Part shown: piece by piece, positions 16,945 to 25,981 of the stretch
Position numbering within the stretch: position 1 is the stretch's first letter
Layout of the letters: each line of letters opens with the position of its first letter
Source of the DNA: Saprospiraceae bacterium
GTDB lineage: Bacteria > Bacteroidota > Bacteroidia > Chitinophagales > Saprospiraceae
Assembly (NCBI GenBank): GCA_016715105.1
Contig: JADKBO010000035.1
Location: forward strand, 1 to 37,243
DNA: 37,243 bases
Direction: 5' to 3'
Translations under genes and position numbers: made by a program
The notes under the pieces: model-generated
What the model saw: the letters and a program-made list of their open reading frames with translations, nothing else
Databases searched by the model: none
What the model was told of the DNA's origin: nothing

Positions 16945-19900
16945 TTACTCCTCCCCACATTCAAATAAATCACCAATCAAGTAATGCTGATCACTAGGAG
17001 TAACTGCTCTAAAATACTGCAATAAATCCAATGTGGTTGCGTATCTGTTTTTGCTTTTTACGCCACTAAATGAATGCCAATCATATAGGAAATTGCTCAA
17101 AGCTTTGTTGACATTTTTTTCGCCTATACATTCCATCCATTCATACATCGCCAGAGCCCCTTTATTATAATAAATGTGACTTTGACTTTCGACCAAGGCC
17201 AGAGGAGGTTCTGTTGTTTTTGATTTTAATTTAGCTTTTTTATAGGCATCTTTTTGCAAATTCAGAAATTGTTGCATTTTTTGATTGGAGTATTTTGATT
17301 TAAAAACCATCATTGCTGCATATTGCGACAACGTTTCTAAAATCATGTTTTGGCCTTTTACATGAGCTGCTTCCAATTGCATTCCCCACCATTGATGAGC
17401 AACTTCATGTGCAGTAATATAAAAAGCCATATCCACATCTTTTTCTGCTTGAATGTGCATGATAAAACCCAGAGATTCTGAAAAAGGAATGATGCCAGGA
17501 AGGGATTGAGCAAAATCGTTGTATCGAGGGAACTCAGCGATGCGAAGATGTTTATACGAATAAGGACTAAAATGGGTTCCATAATAATCCAAAGACATTT
17601 TCATAGCTTCCATCATACGGTCTAAATTGTATTCATGCCCCTTGTGATGATAGATTTCAAGTTTCACTTCTTCTTGACTCCTATTTGGATTAAAACTGTC
17701 CCGAAATACTTCATAATTGGCAGAAAGGAAAGGGTAGAAGTGGATGATTTTTTGATCAGTTTGATAATGAAAATAGTTTCGGTCGTTTTCATTCCAATGA
17801 CCAATCAATTCGCCAGAGGTCAATGCAGTTTGAGGAGCTTCTGTGCTGATGATGACATCGAGCAAAAGTCCTTTAGAATCACTACCACTGCGGGCATATT
17901 GCACTGCCTGTTGGTCGGTCCTATCAGCCTTTTCTATCCTTGGTACTAAGTCAAATTTTAATCTCAAATCCTCATCCTGGATTTCGTATTTTTTCTGATA
18001 ACCAAATCCAGGTAGGGCAGTGTTGTCAAAAAAAGTACCGTTATACACTACCTCTGTTTCATTACCTTGAATATCAAAACCTTTGGCTGCAAGTATTTGC
18101 TTGAAAGCCATTTTCATCGTGTCACCAAAACTCAGAGGTTTGTCCAATTTATACATGATGTAGTTGTAAGCTGCATACATTGAATCAGAACTGACCTTGC
18201 GATCAAATGTAATTTCGCTTAATTCCACATGTGATTCCACTATTTTTTGGATATGGATTGTTTGAATGGGTTCTTCAAAAGTATTTGTAAGAACATATTC
18301 TCCAGCTATTTCATAAGATCTTTTTGAAGGGAAAAGATCAATTTTTAAATGGGTTGCAATGATTTTTGGTTGCGGAATGTATTCAAATTGTTTCAAAGTT
18401 TTTTCGTATCCAACTCTAAATTTATTTTTTTCAGCCTCTGTCCAAAAGTCATTCAACACATTGGTATTATAAAAAATAAATCCACCGGTCATTGCGAATA
18501 ATAATAGACAAATGAAGACAAATAAATGCGCTGATTTACTTTTCAAATCTGACAGCCATTTCTTAAAATTCCAATTTGATCGCCTTTCTTTAAGTGTACT
18601 TGCTAGGAAAAGTATTAAAACTCCGAACAAAAGCCAGTATGCTTTGACCCAAAGATATCCATCCAGAAAGTGGCCGTAACCATTCATGTCAGAATATTTG
18701 CCGAGTGTTTGCCCACCAAATTCCAATAATACATGACCTATTCCGAAATGGGCATTTGCAACATTGATGACTCCAAAAATCAATACTCCAAGGATGCCCA
18801 AAAACTTATTCTTTGTGATTGTCTGGAAGAACAGTGCAGCCAAGGTGTAGAAGACTAGGAAAAAAATTAAATCCAAAAAGAAGCCAAAGAAGTACACATT
18901 CAAATCAAATCGATCATAACCATGAAAAACCTGAAAAGTTATTCCTGCCAGTATGAGGCTCAGGAGGAGTAAAACATAGATAAATACCAATGCCAATAAC
19001 TTACTGCCGAGATTTATGAAATGGTGGATAGGGGTAGAATCGTGTATCAAATCAAATTGGATTTCTTTTTCTTTCCACATGATTTCAGCGGTATAAAATA
19101 TTAAAATAATTGCAAAAAAGTAAAGCGACATTTCTTTCAATTCTTCCACAATCAAATATGAAGTCGGATAACTATCTACGTCATAGGCTGTTCCAAGGCT
19201 CAAAGAATTGACATAAATGATGATGAAGCAACAAACAATGATGGCCCAAAATGAGGAGAGTTTGAGAATCGACAGACTGTGAAACCAAGCACTGAGCAAA
19301 AGTTGTTTGAACTGAGCTTGTGAATGAAAAACTGGCTTAGTTTCTGGTAGTTGCTTATTGTGGGAAACTGTTACAAATTGATTTACTTGAGGTTGTTTTC
19401 TTTTGAATGTTTTCTCAATGCCTACCGCCATTTTGAATTTAAAGTAGCCAACAATCAAAATAAATACGCCCAGACTGAGCCAAAATAGTTTATTGAATAA
19501 CATGATCCCCGAGACTGGAATGAGGTGATGATTGCGTTGATAAATTGTCCAATTTTCAGTGGCTTTGGTCAAAGTTGTGAGAGAGAAGGGGTCTAGCAGC
19601 GCTTGTAAATTTGGGTTTGCAATACCTTTGGTAAGCATGAAGATTACAAATATGAAAATGGCTTGCGTGTAAACAAGTATGAGGTTTTTGCTAAAGGCGC
19701 CCGAAACAAAAAAGACCGCAGCACCAAATGTCAAGCTTGGCAAAGCCACCCATAAAAAGGGTTGAACATAATTAATCAACTCAAAAGGTAAATATTCATC
19801 GGGTTTTACCCAAGGCATGAAGCTTCCCAATGCCATGCCCCAAATCATTCCTGAAAATATAAAAATCAGCACCAGATAAGACCCTAAAAAGTGTCCCAAC

Positions 19901-20197
19901 AAATAATCCTTCTTAGTTATAGGATTTGCATAAATGAGACTTTGTGTTTCGTACTGATGATCTCGCAAGATTGGAACTCCCATAATCATAGAAGCAATGA
20001 TCATAAACAATAAGGTGATCGCCGCCATGGTTTTGGCAATGACTAGTGGGGAGTTTTTTGACCAAGCCCAAATCGATTCCTTGGAAAACAAATTCAACGC
20101 CAAACAAGGAGAATAAAAATAAAAACAGAAAGTATAAATACGTTTCAGGCCGCCTTATCCTATAAGTTATTTCAAATTTAAAAAAGTGATACCACAT
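16945..20197 (-). CDS. ABC-2 permease fused to M1-family aminopeptidase, frameshift near N-terminus
   Basis: Two frames make one protein of about 1083 residues. ATG at 20197 (MWYHFFKFEITYRIRRPETYLYF) is the typical start of this fusion family. It joins the long frame when one base is removed from the T6 run at 20054-20059 (GLVKNSPLVIAKTM). Residues 1 to about 560 hold some twelve membrane helices arranged as two ABC-2 permease halves. The C-terminal part is a periplasmic gluzincin with HEVAH at about 930-934 and the third zinc ligand Glu in the following MILETLSQYA. Related proteins pair with an ABC ATPase, here 12 bases upstream. The protein ends at DLFECGEE, where relatives carry roughly 90-100 more residues, so the C-terminus may be truncated. 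Substrate unknown. Confidence 0.85.
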
Positions 20198-20209
20198 TTT
20201 GATCTGTTA

Positions 20210-21082
20210 TTAAGCGTTGAGAATTTGGGACATATAGACATCTTCCAGGTTAGCATCTATGGCTTTGAAATCAGAGCCAGGATGTGTTTCACTAATGATG
20301 TGAATGATTTGATTTCCTTGATATAATCGTTGACTGATGACCCGATAGGTTTCTTTATAGCTTTCTAATTCACTTTTCTGAATGGTCTTCTGATATAGTT
20401 TTCCTTGTAAATTGTCAATGATTACCTGAGGCTTTCCTTCCATAACCACTTGTCCTTTATTGATAATGGCCATATTGGTGCACAATTGTTTGACGTCCTC
20501 GACGATGTGGGTGGAGAGTATCACAATGGTTTGTTGACTGACTTCACTCAAAAGGTCGTAAAAACGGTTGCGTTCTACTGGGTCTAATCCTGCCGTTGGC
20601 TCATCTACAATCAGAAGCATGGGATTATTTAAAAGTGCTTGAGCAATGCCAAAACGTTGTTTCATGCCTCCTGAAAATTCACCCAGATTTTGTTTTTTGA
20701 CTTCGTAAAGATTTACCTTATGTAAGAGTGCCTGTATGATTTCTTTTCTTTCCGCTCCATTCATGATTCCTTTTAAAACTGCAAGGTGGTCCAAGAGCAT
20801 TTCAGAAGAAAGTTTTGGATATACGCCAAACTGTTGAGGGAGATAACCCAGTACTTTTCTCAATTCGACTGGATTTTCCAATACATTGAGTTGTCCTAGA
20901 TAAATCGAACCTGTATCAGGCGCTTGCAAGGTGGCCAAAGTGCGCATGAGGGTTGATTTGCCTGCGCCATTGGGCCCCAGAAGTCCGTACATGCCTTTTG
21001 GAATTTGCAAAGAGATGTTTTGAATGGCCTTTATACCTGTGTGGTAGGTTTTTGAAAGCTTTGTGATGATCAGATCTTCCAT
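20210..21082 (-). CDS. ABC transporter ATP-binding protein
   Basis: Starting at ATG 21082 (MEDLIITKLSKTY) this is a 290-residue ABC ATPase. An in-frame ATG at 21118 would add 12 unrelated residues. Visible motifs are Walker A GPNGAGKST, Q-loop YLPQQFGVYPKLS, signature FSGGMKQR, Walker B LLIVDEPTAGLD and the switch His in ILSTHIVED. It resembles the DrrA/NatA/CcmA type with a C-terminal regulatory extension ending ANLEDVYMSQIL. It lies 12 bases upstream of the permease/M1 fusion, so the two form an exporter operon. The operon is divergent from the LytS/LytTR pair, which may regulate it (inference from layout). Confidence 0.93.
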   Translation of the reverse strand: MEDLIITKLSKTYHTGIKAIQNISLQIPKGMYGLLGPNGAGKSTLMRTLATLQAPDTGSIYLGQLNVLENPVELRKVLGYLPQQFGVYPKLSSEMLLDHLAVLKGIMNGAERKEIIQALLHKVNLYEVKKQNLGEFSGGMKQRFGIAQALLNNPMLLIVDEPTAGLDPVERNRFYDLLSEVSQQTIVILSTHIVEDVKQLCTNMAIINKGQVVMEGKPQVIIDNLQGKLYQKTIQKSELESYKETYRVISQRLYQGNQIIHIISETHPGSDFKAIDANLEDVYMSQILNA

Positions 21083-21241
21083 GACTTTTTTTGTAATGCT
21101 AGTGCTGTTTGAAAGCAATGAAAAATAGTAGGGATGGAAGGCTTGAGAATAGGTTTGGAAAAAGTGTTTGGTGGGTCGAATGACTTTTACAGTTTAATTT
21201 CGGTTATTCGAAACCAATAAGGCTACTTCTGTCCCTATTAT

Positions 21242-21249
21242 TAAATTTG
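21242..21249 (+). promoter_or_regulatory. Candidate Bacteroidota -7 box (TAAATTTG)
   Basis: TAAATTTG matches the TAnnTTTG consensus and lies 27 bases before the histidine kinase ATG. A second match, TAATTTTG at 21265-21272, is only 4 bases from the ATG. No clear -33 TTG was found at the right spacing, so this is tentative. Confidence 0.3.
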
Positions 21250-21276
21250 GATTTGAATTTTGGATAATTTTGTGAG

Positions 21277-22071
21277 ATGAATAAGATCAAAAACTTTTTT
21301 ACCAGGAAAAAAATCCAAAAATTACTTCCTTACTTTTTCATCATCACAGCCATTCTGATCATCATTTTCAATGATGTTTTTGGTGACGAAGATGCCTTTG
21401 TTGAATTTAGTTTTATTTTCTTTTTAATAATGGCCATTTGGATGATTTGGTGGCTGATAGACCAAATCAAATACATTTTAAGGCTAAAAAAGGAGAAAAA
21501 ACAGATAGAATTGATGCACCTCAAAAGTCAAGTAAATCCACACTTTTTTTTCAATACACTCAACAATTTGTATGGCTTGGTTGGTCAAGACACTGACAAA
21601 GCGCAGCAATTGATTCTGAAATTGTCAGATATGATGCGTTACAGTATTTATGAAGGGCAAAAAGATTGGGTGACACTCAGCGAAGAAATTACCTATCTTG
21701 AAAATTATATGGAATTGCATCGGATGCGCTATCACAAAGAGATAAACATACGTTTTGATATATCCGCAGATGACCAAAGCATAAAAATCATGCCTTTGTT
21801 ATTCATCATTATGGTAGAAAATGCATTCAAACATGGGGTTGAAAAGTTGAGAAAAGATGCCTTTGTTCACATCCGATTACAAGCCAATAAAGAGCAGGTT
21901 GATTTTGAAATTGAAAATAATTTTGACGCCGAAGATGTGACAGGGGAAGCAGGTATTGGTTTGAAAAATCTAGAAAAACGACTAGAATTAGTTTATCCTA
22001 ATAAATATGAATTAGAAAAATTTTCAAACAATGGTGATATTTACAAGATTCGATTAAAATTGACGATTTAA
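21277..22071 (+). CDS. LytS-type sensor histidine kinase
   Basis: A 264-residue protein with two membrane helices (about 16-31 and 44-62) and a His_kinase (PF06580) domain. The phospho-acceptor His89 sits in SQVNPHFFFNTLNNL. An ATPase part follows with VENAFKHGV (N box) and GIGLKNLEKRL (G box). It lacks a recognisable extracellular sensor domain, as is common in Bacteroidota kinases of this kind. It ends 2 bases before the response regulator. The divergent ABC exporter is the likely target, or it may sense flux through that exporter (inference). Confidence 0.9.
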   Translation: MNKIKNFFTRKKIQKLLPYFFIITAILIIIFNDVFGDEDAFVEFSFIFFLIMAIWMIWWLIDQIKYILRLKKEKKQIELMHLKSQVNPHFFFNTLNNLYGLVGQDTDKAQQLILKLSDMMRYSIYEGQKDWVTLSEEITYLENYMELHRMRYHKEINIRFDISADDQSIKIMPLLFIIMVENAFKHGVEKLRKDAFVHIRLQANKEQVDFEIENNFDAEDVTGEAGIGLKNLEKRLELVYPNKYELEKFSNNGDIYKIRLKLTI

Positions 22072-22073
22072 GT

Positions 22074-22775
22074 ATGAGGTACATCATTGTAGATGACGAA
22101 TCAATTGCACATGACATCATCAAAAAGTATGGTGGTATGGTGCCAAACATGCAATTGGTTGGTGATTGTTACGATGCTTTCGAAGCCATTGAATTGCTCA
22201 GCAAACAATCCGTTGATTTGATATTTCTGGATTTGAATATGCCTAAATTACAAGGTTTTGATTTTTTAAAAACTTTGCCATTTCAACCCAAAGTTATCGT
22301 TACTACCGCCTACAAAGAGTTTGCACTAGAGAGTTATGAGTTGAATGTGGTTGATTATTTGCTGAAACCTTTTTCTTTTGAGCGCTTTCTCAAGGCCATC
22401 AACAAAGCAACGATGGATCAAAATCAAACGGTGGGCATTGCCAATAAATCTGCAGAAAAAGAAATTCCTGATCGAATTTTTATTCAAGCAAATAACAAAC
22501 ACATCCAAGTAAACTTAAATGATTTATTATATGTTGAAGCAGCGGGAAATTACGTCAAAATAGTCCTCAAAGAAGAAGTCATTTCTATGAGAGGTAAAAT
22601 ATCTTCCATTTTGGAATTATTACCATCTGAAGGTTTTATTCAAGTTCATCGCTCCTTTGTTGTGGCACAAAAACACATCAAAAGTATTGAAGGAAATCAA
22701 TTGATGATTGACAAATACAGTGTTCCTATTGGCAAATTATACAAGTTGGCAATGGAGAAAATCCTCAGTAAATGA
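22074..22775 (+). CDS. LytTR-type response regulator
   Basis: A 233-residue regulator with an N-terminal receiver (acidic pair Asp7/Asp8, phospho-acceptor Asp53 in FLDLNMP, conserved Lys98 in LLKPF) and a C-terminal LytTR DNA-binding domain (about 135-233; YVEAAGNYVKIVL, IQVHRSFVVAQKHI). It is the cognate partner of the adjacent LytS-type kinase. LytTR proteins bind pairs of direct repeats; no such pair stands out in the 21083-21276 gap. Confidence 0.92.
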   Translation: MRYIIVDDESIAHDIIKKYGGMVPNMQLVGDCYDAFEAIELLSKQSVDLIFLDLNMPKLQGFDFLKTLPFQPKVIVTTAYKEFALESYELNVVDYLLKPFSFERFLKAINKATMDQNQTVGIANKSAEKEIPDRIFIQANNKHIQVNLNDLLYVEAAGNYVKIVLKEEVISMRGKISSILELLPSEGFIQVHRSFVVAQKHIKSIEGNQLMIDKYSVPIGKLYKLAMEKILSK

Positions 22776-22788
22776 TTGTTTAAATTAT

Positions 22789-22956
22789 TTATTCCTTCTT
22801 CGCCATCTCCAAATCCATTGCTACTTCATCTCTAAACAAAGACCAGTGGAAGCGCATTTTTTCTATTTCTTCTTGAGTAATATTTTTTTGTTCGCTGAAA
22901 TGGACCAAAGGCATTTCTTTGTAGATTTAGATAGTGGAATTTCTAACTTGATCCCA
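22789..22956 (-). pseudogene. Duplicated 3'-end remnant of the glycosidase-like gene (distal repeat copy)
   Basis: Bases 22789-22923 align without gaps to 25847-25981, the last 45 codons including the stop of the glycosidase-like lipoprotein. There are six mismatches in 135 bases. Five are synonymous and one changes Gln to Lys near the end. The next 33 bases (to TGGGAT at 22951-22956) still line up at the same codon spacing but are far more diverged and contain an in-frame stop. No start codon or rest of gene is present. The remnant is in the same orientation as the intact gene end and lies just beyond the stop of the KAP NTPase. Confidence 0.85.
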
Positions 22957-22980
22957 TTTTTTTAAAAAAAATTGGCTTAT

Positions 22981-25342
22981 CTAACTTTTATCTTTTATTT
23001 TATTATTAAAAGACCAATCATAGTTTATTAATATTTCTCCAGTTTTTGATGAAATTTTATCATTGGCTCCTGGATTTTCTATTCTCTCAATAAAATTAAG
23101 TAATTCTATAATATTATTATTTTTATCCAAGGCATTTAAAGAATTAAGTACTTCGGAAGTTGATATGTGAATAGGAACGATTTTAAATAAAATTGTGTAT
23201 GAGAATATTCTTGGATTATTTTCAATTGGCATAATCACATTATTTAAAAATGAGACAACATCTATATTGAATAATATTTTTAAATTGTTAATAATCAGTG
23301 ATTCAATTTTTGTGGTAAATTTTTCTAAATCTACATTAGAAAATTTCCAAATATTCATATTTTTATAGGTGTTGGAAGCACTTTTCCAATATAAATAGTT
23401 CGTTATTAACCAATAAATTTCATTATTTTTATAATATGCATTATCTATCAATAAGGTTATAAATTTATTGACATTGATTAATAAATTACTATCATTTTTA
23501 TCAAATAAGTAGTATCCAATAACCCTACTATAATCAGTATCATTATCTGAGTTTAATGTTTTAATTATATTCTCAATATAATTATTGAATGTTTCATCTT
23601 GACGATCAGCGAAACGACAGAATATTTCAAAAATCGAAGGCAATATAGTTTCGCTTGTTCTGCGAACCAAATATCATCGACTTGTCAATTTGAATTAATA
23701 AATCACAATTAAGATCAAACCTTTTACTCTCAATTAGCACACCTATTTTTAAATAAAGATCATCATATTTATTTTCAGTTATCCATTGTTTAAATTGAGA
23801 ATCAATTTTTGAATAATCATTTTCTAGAACTATTTTGTTAAATAAAGTTTGATCAATTGTATTTGGTCCAATTATATAATCAAAGTATTTATAAAAATAA
23901 GAAATATCAAAGAGTTTTTTTCTGTATTATAAGAATTGCCCACTCTTAATGATATTATTATTTTATCATTTTTCTTTAAAATTTCTTCAGTAAAAGTTTG
24001 AGCTGAAAATTTTTCTAATGAATCTCCGCTTTTCCTAATATATTCATACAATTCATATCTTTTATGCCTAAGGATTTCTAGTTGAAATAAGGTGTATTTG
24101 TTACAATTTTCTGATAAATTTAGGAGTAATAATTTGTATGAATTAATGACGGCTTCAAAATCTCTTGGATTTTCTAAAAGGCTTAGTATTTCGTCACCAA
24201 ATCCAACACAAGTTCCAAATTCTGGTAATAGTGGATTAATATATTTTTTGACTAGGCTCGTATTGTCAAGGTTAGGAATATTTATTTTACTTGGAAAAAT
24301 TTGAAATATAATTATCAAAATTTTCTCGTGACATCTGCAGAGTTCTTAAAACATATTGATAATCAAAGCCAACGATGAAAAAAAGATTTGGTATGTCGAA
24401 AGTATTTCTAAATAGTCTAAAAAGTTCTTTAATCTCAGATTCATATAGCCTATCTAAATCATCTATTAATATAACAACTTTTTTATTTTCGTTTTTTAAT
24501 ATATTTCCAATTTCGAACTTTAAATCTGATTCAGTTCTATTATCATTTATTAACCAATCAAATATGAAAGTGTAGCTTTTTATTAGAATCTTATCTGTAT
24601 CAGAATCAATTTTTTGTATGTACCTATTTAATAAAATTTTTAATTCTGTTGAAGCAATATTGTTTTTTAGAGCATCTAGTATTTGTAGGGAAAAATTCTT
24701 TGTCAGTGGAGTTTCCCAAGGTAAGTATTCAAATATGATAATATTATTTTTTGCATGTTCGGTTTTATTCTGATTTTCATTTATATATATTTTTGCATGT
24801 TTTTTAATTAATTTTAGTAAATATGTTTTACCTGATCCCCATTCTCCAATTATACCGTAGTTAAATGAATGCTCTTTTTCTTGAGAATTAATTATGTTTT
24901 CAATTATGGATTTGGCAAAATTATTTCTTTTAAAATCATCATTAATATTATTTATATCAAATTCTTTAATTTGGTTTAATTTGAATTGTTTCCACAAATT
25001 TATGATTGAGTATATTAGAATAAGCAAGAATGGAATAGTCCAATAAAAATTAGTGTAAACAAAATGGGATTTAGTTAATGCTATTAAAATAATTGAATAA
25101 ATTTGTATGAATATGATTAATCTTGATATTCTGCCTGATGAATAATAAAAGAAGTAAACTGAGGTAATAAAAATAAATGTAATACATAAAAAATTACTGT
25201 CAAGTATATGGCTTGCTATTGGTTTTACCCATAATGTATTTACAATATTTACTAAAGATATTTCTTCAATAAAAAAGGGTGCTGCCAACATTAAAACCCA
25301 ATAGAAGTTATGTTGGATGAATGTCTTAAAGGATATTTGCAT
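22981..25342 (-). CDS. KAP-family P-loop NTPase with four N-terminal membrane helices (three frameshifts)
   Basis: The N-terminal frame (from ATG 25342) has four hydrophobic helices at about residues 14-35, 49-68, 72-91 and 100-117. Walker A GEWGSGKT is at 166-173, the KAP-typical EYLPWE segment at 205-210, and Walker B VVILIDDLDR at 289-298. A sensor-like NLFFIVGFDYQYV follows. The protein continues in shifted frames: breaks lie at 24295-24302, 23915-23921 and 23669-23671. Repairing them gives about 786 residues, the helical second half being KINIPNLDN...LRHKRYELYEYI...IFEIFCRFADRQ. KAP NTPases include phage-exclusion PifA and are often mobile, membrane-linked and lineage-scattered. Codon use is strikingly A/T-rich compared with neighbours. 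The gene lies between direct copies of a host gene's 3' end. An anti-phage or stress role is inference. Confidence 0.82.
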
Positions 25343-25393
25343 GAGTCATGGGGATAGAATATTTTAAATATCAATGTTTTCTTTAAATGTGTT

Positions 25394-25775
25394 TTATATT
25401 TTTTTTTGATTTATATTACGAACTCTTTCAGGGAACTTATATTCAATTTCAGGTAGAATTTCTTTTTCTGATATTTCTTGTATAACTTTACTATTAACTT
25501 CTTTAACTTGGATTTGCTGTGTCTGACATTTTAGTTTCAAAATTCTTCATCAGAAAATTATTATCAACGATTTTGGGGGTTCAGATGCAAATGCATCTTT
25601 ATTATAGTGAAATGGTGTAGGGATTTGGTAGTTTCTCAAATTCTAAAATATTTATTATGAATGAAGGGATATTAAGTATTGCCCACTCAATATAACTGGG
25701 TTGGAATTTATAAACTAACTTTAGCTCTACTCCTTTATTTTTTCCAAAAGATAGCTTGTCGTTTGGAGTTAACAT
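25394..25775 (-). pseudogene. Small ExoX-C-like domain protein upstream of the KAP gene (three frameshifts)
   Basis: ATG at 25775 opens a 57-codon frame reading LSFGKNKGVELKLVYKFQPS then YIEWAILN. This is the FGKxKG...P.Y..W pattern of the ExoX-like C-terminal domain, also seen at the end of the exonuclease gene at 36357-37181. Continuations are found by shifting at GGG 25620-25622, TTTT 25571-25574 and TTTT 25529-25532 (TPFHYNKDAFASEPPKIVDN..., then QIQVKEVNSKVIQEISEKEI), ending at 25394-25396. The repaired product is about 126 residues with no nuclease domain, so at most it is a binding or accessory module. Three shifts in 380 bases could mean true decay or bad sequence. It ends 51 bases before the KAP start and is probably in one operon with it. 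Confidence 0.6.
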
Positions 25776-25846
25776 TGTTTTAATATTTAAATATGATATA
25801 ATGGTTGTTGTTTTCTATGCAAATCTAAGTTATTGTATGTTTAGTT

Positions 25847-25981
25847 TTATTCCTTCTGCGCCATTTCCAAATCCATTGCCACTTCATCCCTAAACAAAGA
25901 CCAGTGGAAGCGCATTTTTTCTATTTCTTCTTGGGTAATATTTTTTTGTTCGCTGAAATGAACCAAAGGCATTTCTTTGTA
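25847..25981. repeat. Proximal copy of the 135-bp direct repeat
   Basis: This is the 3' end of the glycosidase-like gene. It is repeated in the same orientation at 22789-22923 with six mismatches and no gaps. The two copies bracket the 2.9-kb AT-rich cassette. Confidence 0.9.

Noticed and set aside
22957..22971. T7A8 tract as a terminator or attachment-site core
   Set aside because: A pure T/A run gives only a weak hairpin, and no matching core is found at the other repeat copy.
22789..25981. Composite transposon or integrative element with its own recombinase
   Set aside because: No transposase, integrase or terminal inverted repeats could be found, so only the duplication itself is claimed.
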